Shown piece after piece: positions 16,422 through 24,846 of a DNA stretch of 64,000 nucleotides; the stretch's first letter is position 1; each line of letters opens with the position of its first letter. The stretch spans positions 1-64,000 of the forward strand of contig NZ_CAMIGN010000004.1 in the NCBI RefSeq assembly GCF_946221935.1, given 5' to 3'. Origin of the DNA: an uncultured Corynebacterium sp. Lineage in GTDB: Bacteria; Actinomycetota; Actinomycetes; Mycobacteriales; Mycobacteriaceae. The translations under genes were made by a program, and so were the position numbers. The notes under the pieces are model-generated. The model was not told where the DNA came from. It worked only from the letters and a program-made list of their open reading frames with translations, and searched no databases.

Positions 16422-16500
16422 TTGTCCGTTCCCTGACAAACACAGACGAAAGCTAAGATACGGGTTGGCACAATTTCGACGATAAGGAACACTGATACGG

Positions 16501-17706
16501 GTGACTAACCCACAAAACCCTTCACAGAATCCGAATCCGAACTCCGGCAACGGGGATCCAATCCCCAGCGGCGGTTTCGGCGGTTCCCACAATGACAAAA
16601 ATCAGACGGCCGTCTGGAACAACGATGCGGGTAACGGCATGTCCGGAAACGCACCACAGTACGGCGGGCAACAGACTCGGCAGCCCCAGCAATACGGCGC
16701 GCAGCAGAATCAGCAGTATGGTGCCCAGCAGCATGGCGAACAGCCCTGGCAGTCGAACCAGCAGCCGCAATTCGGCCAGCCGGGTCAGGGTATGATCCAG
16801 CAGCCGAAGAAGAGGCATCTAGGGTTGAAGATCTTCATCAGCCTCCTCATCGTCATCGTCTTGCTCTTGCTGCTCGCCGAGTTCGGTGTGCGGTGGTTCA
16901 TGAAGGATCAAATTAAAGCCGGTTTCAAGGATCAGATGCAGGAATCCGGCATCTCTACTTCTGAGGATCCCAAGGTATCCTTCGGCACCTCACCCCTCCT
17001 ATTGGGACTGGTGCAGCAAAAGATCCCTCAGATGACGGTCGACATTCCTTCTACGCTGGATATTTCCTACGAGGGGCAGGATAAATCCAAGCCGATTGTC
17101 AAGGGACAGCCTGCGGTGCACATGGAACTGCGAGACATCGAGTTTGACAGTCAGGATGCGAACAAGTCCACAGCAGGCGAGCTCAAGGGTCAAACGACCA
17201 TCCCCAAGGAAATGCTCCTGGCACAAGCAAATGAGAGCGCCGACGATGACAAGAGCAGTGATCCAATCAGCGGGATGATGCAGCTTACTGACGTCAAGCC
17301 GAACCCGGATAAACAAACCCTGACCTTCGAAATCACCGGTGGTTTGGCTACTTTCGAGGTCAAGCCAACTGTCCAGGACGGCAAGATGAAAATGGAGATG
17401 GACAGCTTCTCCTTGCTGGGCTTCGAACTCCCGGAGTCTTTCACTAGCCAGCTGGAATCTCAGCTGGAGGATTCCGTCCCAACTGATTTGCAGGGCGGTA
17501 TGAAGTTCGAGTCCATCAATGTAACGGACGCAGGTATGGAGATTCACATGTACGGCCAGGACGTTAGCCTTAACGAGCTGGAATCAGATACCACAACCAA
17601 CGGCGGAGGCACCGGCAGCGGTTCTGGTGATTCCAGCAAGAACACCGATGTCACCCGCCCTTGGAAGAACGACGGCCCGGTAGGTTCCTCCGCCCTGGCG
17701 GCCTAG
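16501..17706 (+). CDS. DUF2993 (LmeA-like) membrane-anchored protein
   Basis: 401 aa. An N-terminal 100-residue region is rich in Q, N, G and P with repeated 'QQYGAQQ', then one membrane helix (about 108-127) and an extracytoplasmic part starting 'GVRWFMKDQIKAGFKDQM', the usual start of DUF2993. M. tuberculosis Rv0479c, next to deoC, has the same layout. LmeA, a relative, acts in lipomannan maturation; a similar envelope role is inferred only. GTG start with AAGGA 12 nt upstream. The C-terminus is a Ser/Gly-rich tail. Confidence 0.8.
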   Translation: MTNPQNPSQNPNPNSGNGDPIPSGGFGGSHNDKNQTAVWNNDAGNGMSGNAPQYGGQQTRQPQQYGAQQNQQYGAQQHGEQPWQSNQQPQFGQPGQGMIQQPKKRHLGLKIFISLLIVIVLLLLLAEFGVRWFMKDQIKAGFKDQMQESGISTSEDPKVSFGTSPLLLGLVQQKIPQMTVDIPSTLDISYEGQDKSKPIVKGQPAVHMELRDIEFDSQDANKSTAGELKGQTTIPKEMLLAQANESADDDKSSDPISGMMQLTDVKPNPDKQTLTFEITGGLATFEVKPTVQDGKMKMEMDSFSLLGFELPESFTSQLESQLEDSVPTDLQGGMKFESINVTDAGMEIHMYGQDVSLNELESDTTTNGGGTGSGSGDSSKNTDVTRPWKNDGPVGSSALAA

Positions 17707-17726
17707 CAGCTCTCCAACAGGCCTGG

Positions 17727-18458
17727 CTAGCTGCCCAGCACTTGCGCGGCAGCGGAAACACCCAGGCGCGTAGCCCCGGCCTCAATCATCGCCACGGCGG
17801 CCTCCCAGTCGCGGATCCCGCCAGAGGCCTTAATGCCCACCAGCCCCGCGGCGATGCGTTCTTCCTCCCCCATGCCGAACGGCGCCAGCTTCCCCAGCTT
17901 GCGCAGCTCGTCGGCCATGATGCTCACAGCCTCCACGCTCGCTCCACCCGCCGGGTGGAAGCCCGTGGAGGTTTTTACGTAGTCGGCTCCCGCCTGCACA
18001 CATGCGCGCACGGCAGTGCGCAGCTGCTCCTCGTCCAGCAGCGCGGACTCCACGATCACCTTCAGCACCAGCGGGTGCGGCACAGCCTCGCGCACAGTGA
18101 CCAGTTCCCCGAGCAGCGCGTTTTGATCCTTCGCCAGCGCCGCGGCTACGTCGATCACCACGTCAATCTCGTCGGCGCCGCACTGCGCGGCATAACGCGC
18201 CTCAGTGGCCTTCACCAAGGAGGCATGCTTGCCGCTGGGGAACCCTGCCACGGTGGCGATGCGCAGCGTGGCGTCATCAACCAAAGAACCCACAGGCAGC
18301 ATCGAGGGCGAGACGCACACCGCGCCACAACCCAAGTCGCTGGCTTCGCGGATCAAGGTGGCGACATCATCGCGCGAGGCTTCGGGCTTCAACAGAGTCG
18401 CATCCAGAATCGCGGCGACGGACGCGCGGGAGACCTTAGAACGATCGAAAGAAGTCAC
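17727..18458 (-). CDS. deoC: Deoxyribose-phosphate aldolase
   Basis: 243 aa. Cleaves 2-deoxyribose 5-phosphate to glyceraldehyde 3-phosphate and acetaldehyde in deoxynucleoside breakdown. The Schiff-base lysine is K162 in 'YVKTSTGFHPAGGA'. 'EIDVVIDVAAAL' and 'LKVIVESALL' are the other strands of the TIM barrel. The C-terminal 'KASGGIRDWEAAVAMIEAGATRLGVSA' forms the phosphate site. It overlaps the DUF2516 gene by 4 nt, and so is the last gene of the DUF445-DUF2516-deoC unit. Confidence 0.95.
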   Translation of the reverse strand: MTSFDRSKVSRASVAAILDATLLKPEASRDDVATLIREASDLGCGAVCVSPSMLPVGSLVDDATLRIATVAGFPSGKHASLVKATEARYAAQCGADEIDVVIDVAAALAKDQNALLGELVTVREAVPHPLVLKVIVESALLDEEQLRTAVRACVQAGADYVKTSTGFHPAGGASVEAVSIMADELRKLGKLAPFGMGEEERIAAGLVGIKASGGIRDWEAAVAMIEAGATRLGVSAAAQVLGS

Positions 18459-18769
18459 CAGGAACCACCCGCATTATCCAGCACATCGCGGATTGCAGGG
18501 CGCACGTCCTGCCAGTAAATACCGACGATGACGGCTGCAATAATCCACAGCAGCTCGATGGAAATGAAGAAGCTAAGGATGGACAGCGCCACCGCAGCGC
18601 CCATCAGCATCGACCAGTTCTGCTTCTCGCGATCGATCACCGTAAAGGCATCGTCGCGGGTGCTAAGCAGCTGCGCCAGCCCGATTGCCGCCAGCACGAA
18701 AATCGCGACAGCCAGTGCCAAAGTGATGCCCGAGTAGGCGTAATAGAACGCCGTGAAAACCGTATTCAT
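18455..18769 (-). CDS. DUF2516 family membrane protein
   Basis: 104 aa. Three membrane segments: about 12-33, 52-68 and 72-90. The layout and the conserved place upstream of deoC match the actinobacterial DUF2516 family (Rv0477/Rv0476 neighbourhood). Function unknown. Start ATG is 5 nt after the DUF445 stop, and the stop overlaps the deoC start by 4 nt, so it is translated as part of that operon. Confidence 0.8.
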   Translation of the reverse strand: MNTVFTAFYYAYSGITLALAVAIFVLAAIGLAQLLSTRDDAFTVIDREKQNWSMLMGAAVALSILSFFISIELLWIIAAVIVGIYWQDVRPAIRDVLDNAGGSW

Positions 18770-18774
18770 GCCCC

Positions 18775-20202
18775 TCAGCCTAACGCAAAGATCAATTCAG
18801 TCAGGGAGTAAATCGCCAGGCCAGCTAATGCGCCCACGATTGTGCCGTTGACGCGAATAAACTGCAGGTCTTTGCCCACCATCAGCTCGATCTTGTCAGA
18901 GGCCTCCTGCGCGTCCCAGCGCTCGACCGTCTCGCCAATGATGCCGGTGACCTCGCCTGCGTAATTGTCGGCAAGGTAGCTGGCTGCTCCGACGATGCGG
19001 CGTTCTAGCTCTTCGCGGAGCTTCGGTTCTTCTTGGACTCGACGCCCATAGTCCTCCACCCATTGCGCGATCCTGCGACGCAGCAGGGAATCTGGGTCGC
19101 GGGACCAGGAGGTAAGTGTCGCGCGGGCGGACTCCCACAGGCGGCCGGGCATTGCGGTGACAGGCCCGGAGGTCATTACATCGTTCTTGAACCCCTCAAC
19201 CCGCGCAATCATCTTTTCGTCGTGTTGCAGGTCTTGGGAGAGTTGGTAAATGAACGAGCGCAGTTGGCGGCGGGCATCGTGGTTCGGGTCGCGGCGGACG
19301 TCGCCAGTGAATTCCACCAGTTCACGGTACACGCGGGAGCCTACGAGCTCGCGCACGAAGCGGGGTGCCCAGGTTGGTGTGCGCTCGTCGATGAGCCGCA
19401 CGACGAAGTCCTCGGATGTGCGGGCTTTATCGTCCATCCAGACGACGATTGCGTCGACGGCAGGCTCGGTGCGGCCTTCCTCGATGAGTTGCTCCAGGCC
19501 GCGGCCCAGGGGTGGGCCCCAGTTGGGTTCGCGGGCTTTGTCGATGACGAGGGCGCGCAGCACCTGTTCTGCTTCTGCGGGATTGATGCCGTTGACTGTG
19601 AGGTCGATGATCTTTCCAATTTCCTGGGAGACGCGCTGTGCCCCGCCCCCATCGACGACCCAGTTGCTGGCTCGTTCCGGAATGCGTGCCTTGCGAAGCT
19701 TGTCGCTGATGAGAGCGGCATTGAGGAAGTTTTCGCCAACGAATTCGCTGAGCGCGTGGCCGACTTGATCCTTCTTGCGCTTGATGATGGCCGTGTGGGG
19801 GATGGGGATGTGCAGCGGGTGGCGGAATAGCGCGGTGACGGCGAACCAGTCGGCGAGTGCGCCGACCATACCGGCTTCGCTAGCTGCGCGAACGTAGCCG
19901 ATCCAGGCACCGGGGTTGCCCTGGTATTCGAGCCAGCGCATGGTGATGTAGATCAGGGTGGCGATGACCAGGAGGCCAGTGGCGATGGTCTTATGCTTTC
20001 TCAACTCGGCTCGGCGAGCAGCTTCGGTGGCAGGATCTGGCCCGGGCACTTGGGACAGTGGTGAGTCCAAGTGTGGTGATGCCAGGGCGGCCTGTGGCGA
20101 TGACGGCCTGGGGGTCTGGGGCGATGTTGGCTGGGCCGCTGGTTGCTGCTGATGCACAGGCTCGGGTCGGCCTGATGCAGTGGAGTTTTCGGAAGCAGTC
20201 AT
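18775..20202 (-). CDS. DUF445 family membrane protein
   Basis: 475 aa. After a proline/glutamine-rich N-terminus (about 1-65) comes a membrane helix 'TIATGLLVIATLIYITMRWL', then 'AASEAGMVGALADWFAVTALFRHPL', the signature of DUF445 (YheB/YjiN-like). A long helical cytoplasmic or periplasmic middle follows, and a C-terminal 'NGTIVGALAGLAIYSLTELIF' helix closes it. Function unknown. Translation probably starts at the 5' end of the mRNA: a CATAAT box lies 6 nt before the ATG. First gene of the deoC operon. Confidence 0.85.
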   Translation of the reverse strand: MTASENSTASGRPEPVHQQQPAAQPTSPQTPRPSSPQAALASPHLDSPLSQVPGPDPATEAARRAELRKHKTIATGLLVIATLIYITMRWLEYQGNPGAWIGYVRAASEAGMVGALADWFAVTALFRHPLHIPIPHTAIIKRKKDQVGHALSEFVGENFLNAALISDKLRKARIPERASNWVVDGGGAQRVSQEIGKIIDLTVNGINPAEAEQVLRALVIDKAREPNWGPPLGRGLEQLIEEGRTEPAVDAIVVWMDDKARTSEDFVVRLIDERTPTWAPRFVRELVGSRVYRELVEFTGDVRRDPNHDARRQLRSFIYQLSQDLQHDEKMIARVEGFKNDVMTSGPVTAMPGRLWESARATLTSWSRDPDSLLRRRIAQWVEDYGRRVQEEPKLREELERRIVGAASYLADNYAGEVTGIIGETVERWDAQEASDKIELMVGKDLQFIRVNGTIVGALAGLAIYSLTELIFALG

Positions 20203-20208
20203 TGTTCA

Positions 20209-20214
20209 ATTATG
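20209..20214 (-). promoter_or_regulatory. -10 box of the DUF445-deoC operon, leaderless
   Basis: CATAAT on the minus strand followed by TGAACA and the ATG. It differs from TATAAT by one base. Confidence 0.5.
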
Positions 20215-20550
20215 GCACCACTTGGGGCGTCAATATGGGTCCCGTTGGGTTCCAGCGATCACCGCATGTGCTGGTTGCCAGTGCGGGTACACTGCGGCGA
20301 TGTCGCTAGATCGGGAATGTGTTAAAGACAACCCTTCTCATTTATCCAAAACTCCTGGTCAGAGCGCTGACTATTTTCGGAAGTCGGGTAGCTGGGCGTA
20401 CACATTCCCGTTCTAACGACATGCCCCCTGCCAACCCACAACCACACTGGGCAAAGCAAAACCGCGCCGCCCAAGAGGAGCGACGCGGTCTACGCAAATG
20501 GAGGTGCATGCAAGCACCGGCAGACGGTGCTTAGCGGCGACTAGCCGACG
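20215..20550. other. Non-coding region between DUF445 and the sdh-linked membrane gene
   Basis: About 335 bp. It holds the DUF445 promoter, one GGCGTCA box (20226-20232) and two inverted repeats: ACCGCG/CGCGGT (20461-20489) and the stem-loop at 20512-20532. No gene is supported. Confidence 0.5.
20512..20532 (-). terminator. Stem-loop at the end of the sdh gene cluster
   Basis: AAGCACCG and CGGTGCTT are perfect over 8 bp with a 5-nt loop, 19 nt past the stop of the small membrane gene. No T-run follows. Confidence 0.5.
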
Positions 20551-20871
20551 CTAGATGATGCGCCCAGAGCGACTCTTGTACGCGCGGTAGTTCTTGCGAC
20601 CTGCGCGGATGCACGCAGAACCCGCAACAACAGCAACCACGGACATGACAATGCCGATGATGAGGTACAGCATGCCGTCTTCCTGAGTGCCGGACATGTT
20701 GGTAGCCAGACCGAACACGATGGTACCCAGACCCGGCATCAGCAGAAGCCAAAAGCCCATGCCGATCCAAGTAAGGGAGCGCTGCAGGGAAGAGTGCGGC
20801 GCATCAAAGCTGGACGGCTGGTAGCCATCAACGTAGTAACGCTCCATGTGCAGGTTCTCACTGAGTGCCAT
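20551..20871 (-). CDS. Small membrane protein downstream of sdhB
   Basis: 106 aa. Two membrane segments (about 34-56 and 66-88) and a basic tail 'RAGRKNYRAYKSRSGR'. C. glutamicum carries a similar small membrane-protein gene just after sdhCAB. Function unknown; co-expression with succinate dehydrogenase is likely from position (41 bp after sdhB, same strand). AGGAGAG precedes the ATG. Confidence 0.75.
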   Translation of the reverse strand: MALSENLHMERYYVDGYQPSSFDAPHSSLQRSLTWIGMGFWLLLMPGLGTIVFGLATNMSGTQEDGMLYLIIGIVMSVVAVVAGSACIRAGRKNYRAYKSRSGRII

Positions 20872-20912
20872 GGTTCTCTCCTACTTTCCTGATACTTATC
20901 TTGGAGTTGATC

Positions 20913-21662
20913 TTAGTCATCCTTGCCGCGGAAAGCGGCACGGGTGCGTTCCTTTGTGATAGCTGCCACAGCCGTCAGCGGGATACCCGCCGGGCAGACG
21001 TCAGCGCACTCGCCGTACAGCGAGCAAGGACCGAAGGTTCCCTCGACCTCATCAACCATCTTGCGGGCGCGGAGACCGCGCTCCTCGCGACCCAGCGGAG
21101 ACAGCGTCAGGTGTACCAGCTTTGCGCCGGTGAACAGGTGAGCCGCACCATTCGGGCACGCTGCAACACAGGCACCACAGCCGATGCAGGCTGCGTGATC
21201 CAGTGCCTTCTCAGCGTCAGAGTGGTTAACCATCAGGGAGTCAGCGTCCGGGGCAGTGCCGGCCATGACGGAGACGAAGCCACCCTTTTCCATCACGCGA
21301 TCCAGTGCGGAGCGGTCGACGACCATGTCCTTGATCACCGGGTATGCGGCAGAGCGCAGCGGCTCCAGCTTGATGGTGTCACCATCGTTGAAGGAGAGCA
21401 GGCGCTGCTGGCAAGCAGGCTTGTTCTTGTCCGGGCCGTGGGGGCGGTCGTTGACCATCAGGCCACAGGTACCGCAGATGCCCTCGCGGCAATCCGAGGC
21501 GAAAGCGAAGGGCTCCTTGCCCGCCTCAACGTAATTGTTGTTTACGTGGTCAAGCAGCTCCAGGATGGACATCTGCTCGGCAGCGTCATCAACGTCAACA
21601 GACTCGAAGTGGCCTTCGGCATTCGGGCCCGCCTGACGCCAGATTTCAAGATGCAGTTTCAT
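20913..21662 (-). CDS. sdhB: Succinate dehydrogenase iron-sulfur subunit
   Basis: 249 aa. Carries electrons from SdhA to the membrane subunit. Three cluster sites are visible: [2Fe-2S] in 'SDCREGICGTCGLMVN' plus a later cysteine in 'KPACQQ', [4Fe-4S] in 'CIGCGACVAACPNGA', and [3Fe-4S] in 'CSLYGECADVCPAGIP'. Start ATG at 21662 shares its A with the sdhA stop (TAATG), so translation is coupled; the frame is open 35 codons upstream inside sdhA, which is rejected. It belongs to the menaquinone-linked type common in actinobacteria. Confidence 0.97.
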   Translation of the reverse strand: MKLHLEIWRQAGPNAEGHFESVDVDDAAEQMSILELLDHVNNNYVEAGKEPFAFASDCREGICGTCGLMVNDRPHGPDKNKPACQQRLLSFNDGDTIKLEPLRSAAYPVIKDMVVDRSALDRVMEKGGFVSVMAGTAPDADSLMVNHSDAEKALDHAACIGCGACVAACPNGAAHLFTGAKLVHLTLSPLGREERGLRARKMVDEVEGTFGPCSLYGECADVCPAGIPLTAVAAITKERTRAAFRGKDD

Positions 21663-23695
21663 TACTTGTAATTCCTTGTCATCAGCGGGATACGGTCGAA
21701 GTACAGGGGCTCGGAGTGGCGGATGAACTTGTTCTCGCCATTCGGCTCCCAAGCGGAAACGAAGCACCAGTTGTCATCGTCACGCTCTGCCTCGCCGTCT
21801 TCGGACAGGTGGTCATCGCGGTAGTGGGCACCACAGGACTCGTCGCGATCCAGTGCGTCCACGCACATTAGCTCGCCCAGATCCAGGTAGTCGGCAACGC
21901 GGGTTGCGTACTCGAGGGTCTGGTTCATCTCCTCGGTACCGCCCGGGATGTGCAGGTTAGCCCAGAAGTCCTTGCGCAGGGCGCGGATCTTCTCGATGCC
22001 GTCCTTCATGTCCTTCACGTTGCGGGACACACCACAGGAGAAGTACAGGATCTCGCCAAGCTGGCGGTGGTAGTACTCCGGACCGTGCGGGTTGTCACCC
22101 TTGATGCTGGTCAGACGCTCGATGCGATCCTTTGCACGCTGCAGAGCTTCCTGTGCAGCAGGGGAATCCGCAGCCGGGATCTCCTCGCCGAGGTGCGGCG
22201 CCAGGTAGTTCGGGATGGTGAACGGCAGAGTGAACCAGCCCTCCACGGAGGAGGACAGCAGGGAGTTAGCTCCCAGGCGGTTCGCACCGTGGTACATCCA
22301 GGAGGACTCACCAGAGCAGAACAGACCGTCGATGGACGTCATTTCGTTGAAGTCGGTCCACAGGCCACCCATGGTGTAGTGGCAGGTCGGGGCAATGCGC
22401 ATCGGGGTCTCGTAAGCGGACTCACCGATGGCCTCTTCGTACATCTGGATCAGGTTGGAGTAACGCTCACGAATGGTGTCCTTGCCCAGGCGCTGGATAG
22501 CGTCGCCCAGATCCAGGTACACGGAGTTCTTCATCGGACCCACGCCGTAGCCAGCGTTGATCTGCTGAGCGTTAGCACGGGAAGCGATGTCACGCGGAAC
22601 CAGGTTGCCGAAGGCCGGGTAGCGGCGCTCCAGGAAGTAATCGCGCTCGTCTTCCGGAATATCGTTCGGCTTGCGGTCGTCGCCCTTCTTCTTCGGGGTC
22701 CAGATGCGGCCGTCGTTACGCAGCGACTCGGACATCAGGATCGTCTTGGACTGCCAGGTGGAGTTCACCGGCAGGCCCGTCGGGTGGAACTGGACGAAGG
22801 ACGGGGACGCCATGTAGGCACCCAGCTCGTAGGCGCGCATGATAGCCGAGGCGTTGGAGTTCTTGGCCAGAGTGGACATGTGGTACACGTTGCCGTAACC
22901 GCCAGTAGCCAGCACGGTTGCGTGGCCGGTGTGAGCCTTCAGCTCGCCGGTCAGCAGGTTGCGCATGATAACGCCCTCACAGCGGCCATCCTTGACGATC
23001 AGGTCAACGAGGTCGTTGTGGGTGAAGATCTCCACGTGACCGGCACCGATCTGGCGGTACAGCGCAGAGGTGGTAGCCAGCTGCAGCTGCTGACCTGTTT
23101 GACCACGGGTGTAGTAGGTGCGGGAAACCTGCACACCACCGAAGGAACGGGTGGCCAGGGTGCCGCCGTACTCGCGGGAGAACGGAGCGCCCACGGCGTT
23201 CATGTGGTCGATAACCTTCGGGGACTCCATGGCCAGACGCCAGCAATCGTTCTCGCGGCAACGGTAGTCGCCGCCCTTGACGGTGTCCTTCGCGTGCAGG
23301 TAGGTGGAGTCGTTATCCAGCTTCTTACCGCGGGAGGAGTTCACACCGCCCTGCGCGGCGATGGAGTGCGCGCGACGCGGGGAGTCGTGGTAGGTAAACA
23401 CCTTCACGTCGTAGCCCAGCTCGCCCAGTGCGGCAGCTGCAGCGCCACCGGCCAGGCCAGTGCCGACGATGAGAATGCGGAACTTGTTGCGGTTCAGCGG
23501 GGACACCATGCCGAAGTGTTCCTTGGCGTACTGCCACTGCTTATCCTGGCTGACCGCGTGCGGTGCGTTATCCTTCAGCACCTTGCCGACGGTCACACCC
23601 TCCACGACAGATTCCGGTGCGGTGAAAGCCGCTACGGCCTTGTCGTAGTCGAAGTCCGCGGTCTGATTGTGCGGGTGGTTAGTTACTTCGCTCAT
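21662..23695 (-). CDS. sdhA: Succinate dehydrogenase flavoprotein subunit
   Basis: 677 aa. Oxidises succinate to fumarate with covalently bound FAD. N-terminal dinucleotide motif 'LIVGTGLAGGAAAAALGELG'; the FAD-linking histidine region is 'SPRRAHSIAAQGGVN'. The active-site segment 'PTGLPVNSTWQSK' and 'ARVADYLDLGELMCVDAL' follow the family. Length fits the actinobacterial/Bacillus-type SdhA with a long C-terminus. Middle gene of sdhCAB, 33 bp after sdhC. Confidence 0.97.
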   Translation of the reverse strand: MSEVTNHPHNQTADFDYDKAVAAFTAPESVVEGVTVGKVLKDNAPHAVSQDKQWQYAKEHFGMVSPLNRNKFRILIVGTGLAGGAAAAALGELGYDVKVFTYHDSPRRAHSIAAQGGVNSSRGKKLDNDSTYLHAKDTVKGGDYRCRENDCWRLAMESPKVIDHMNAVGAPFSREYGGTLATRSFGGVQVSRTYYTRGQTGQQLQLATTSALYRQIGAGHVEIFTHNDLVDLIVKDGRCEGVIMRNLLTGELKAHTGHATVLATGGYGNVYHMSTLAKNSNASAIMRAYELGAYMASPSFVQFHPTGLPVNSTWQSKTILMSESLRNDGRIWTPKKKGDDRKPNDIPEDERDYFLERRYPAFGNLVPRDIASRANAQQINAGYGVGPMKNSVYLDLGDAIQRLGKDTIRERYSNLIQMYEEAIGESAYETPMRIAPTCHYTMGGLWTDFNEMTSIDGLFCSGESSWMYHGANRLGANSLLSSSVEGWFTLPFTIPNYLAPHLGEEIPAADSPAAQEALQRAKDRIERLTSIKGDNPHGPEYYHRQLGEILYFSCGVSRNVKDMKDGIEKIRALRKDFWANLHIPGGTEEMNQTLEYATRVADYLDLGELMCVDALDRDESCGAHYRDDHLSEDGEAERDDDNWCFVSAWEPNGENKFIRHSEPLYFDRIPLMTRNYK

Positions 23696-23728
23696 TTAAC
23701 TCTCTTCTCCTTGAAATCAGACTCGCCG

Positions 23729-24514
23729 TTATTGTCCAACCGGGACGAACGAGGCCTGATCAACCAACCCAAACATCACAGCCAGCGGGATGGAGATGTT
23801 GCCGATCATCACGATCGCGGGCAGAAGGTAAGCGATCCACAGCATGACCTTGCGGGTGCGGTGGCCAGTGATGCCCAGGTCCGAGGTAGCAGTCCAGATG
23901 CCGTGGGACAGGTGCATAAACAGGATCAGCATCGCCAGGATGTAGAAGATAGCCACAGCCGGGCGATCGAAGGATGCAACCAGGTTCTGGAACGCGGCGT
24001 GTGCACCGTCAACCGGACCCTGGAAGTCCTCAGAAGCCACCGGCTTCACGCCCATCGTCAGATCCAGGATGTGGAAGATAATGAACAGCAGCAGCACGAT
24101 ACCGGTAACGATCATGCTGCGTGCGGTGAACGTATTCCAGCTGCTGACCATTCCCTTGCGGCGGTAACGGCCACGGGACTGGTGTCCACGGCTGGTCAGT
24201 GCGAAAGCACACCAAACGTGCAGGATCAGGGAAACCAGCAGCACGATACGAGCAACCCACAGGAAGGACTCGTGCGGTAGCAGCGGGTAACCAAATTCAC
24301 GCAGGAAGTCGGCGTAGGTATTGAAGGATTCGGCCCCCATGTAAACCTTCAGGTTTCCAACCATGTGAACCAGGACGAACAGCGCGAAGATGATGCCCGT
24401 GATGGCCATCGTCAGCTTCATCGCCCACGAAGGGAAGCCTGGCTTCTCGCGCAGGCTCGAAGTTCTCAGTTTTCCGTGAGCGATTGCCTCACGGTCGTCA
24501 TATTTAACAGTCAT
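23729..24514 (-). CDS. sdhC: Succinate dehydrogenase cytochrome b subunit
   Basis: 261 aa. Single membrane anchor with about five helices (near residues 30-50, 78-100, 122-146, 182-205, 222-245). Histidines suited as haem ligands occur in 'LVHMVGNL', 'LILHVWCAF', 'IIFHILDL' and 'LFMHLSHGIW'. No separate sdhD gene exists, which fits the type B, one-anchor enzyme of C. glutamicum. First gene of sdhCAB. GGAGG lies 6 nt before the ATG and next to a perfect 17-bp palindrome. Confidence 0.95.
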   Translation of the reverse strand: MTVKYDDREAIAHGKLRTSSLREKPGFPSWAMKLTMAITGIIFALFVLVHMVGNLKVYMGAESFNTYADFLREFGYPLLPHESFLWVARIVLLVSLILHVWCAFALTSRGHQSRGRYRRKGMVSSWNTFTARSMIVTGIVLLLFIIFHILDLTMGVKPVASEDFQGPVDGAHAAFQNLVASFDRPAVAIFYILAMLILFMHLSHGIWTATSDLGITGHRTRKVMLWIAYLLPAIVMIGNISIPLAVMFGLVDQASFVPVGQ

Positions 24515-24522
24515 GGCACCTC

Positions 24523-24539
24523 CAGTGTCATAGACACTG
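24523..24539 (-). promoter_or_regulatory. Palindrome touching the sdhC ribosome binding site
   Basis: CAGTGTC-ata-GACACTG, perfect 7-bp arms, ending directly beside the GGAGG of sdhC. It could be a repressor operator or, in RNA, a hairpin that hides the ribosome site. Confidence 0.55.
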
Positions 24540-24594
24540 TAAATCTTGCAACCCCCCTCGGACTACTTGTGTACCTGCAGATTCACCCACTTAC

Positions 24595-24609
24595 ACCCCG
24601 TTATGGGGT
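24595..24609. promoter_or_regulatory. RamA-type binding site before sdhCAB
   Basis: ACCCCG-tta-TGGGGT. It fits the published RamA rule of two C or G stretches with a short gap. It lies 81-95 nt upstream of the sdhC start. RamA is known to control sdhCAB in C. glutamicum. No ramA gene is in the window. Confidence 0.55.
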
Positions 24610-24647
24610 ATGGCATTTTCGCAATATAAGCCTTGCAAAAATACGAC

Positions 24648-24669
24648 TAACGGTACATCCGTACTGTTA
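24648..24669. promoter_or_regulatory. Imperfect inverted repeat in the sdh promoter region
   Basis: TAACGGTAC-atcc-GTACTGTTA, 8 of 9 bases paired. Operator-like, regulator unknown. A direct repeat of GTCACAC (24701-24707 and 24710-24716) follows upstream. Confidence 0.4.
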
Positions 24670-24846
24670 AGTTCGTTATGAGAGGTGGTCATAGCGTTGC
24701 GTCACACTGGTCACACGACTTTCGTGCCACTCTTGACTATTTTTATTAATGACGCCACACTCCCACCCCTTAGGCCCCCACCCCACTAAACACGTAACTT
24801 AGAATACGGATCCACGAGGGCGTTAGGCGTCAATAAATATATATTT

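Noticed and set aside
20319..20534. Possible small basic protein ending ...QAPADGA* before the stem-loop
   Set aside because: No ribosome site; the frame runs through two inverted repeats, and the composition looks non-coding.
20913..21767. Longer SdhB starting at 21767
   Set aside because: The extra 35 residues lie inside sdhA and do not resemble SdhB; the TAATG overlap at 21662 is the natural start.
21950..24280. 776-codon open frame antisense to sdhA and sdhC
   Set aside because: It mirrors the strongly biased codon use of the sdh genes and has no family match; a shadow.
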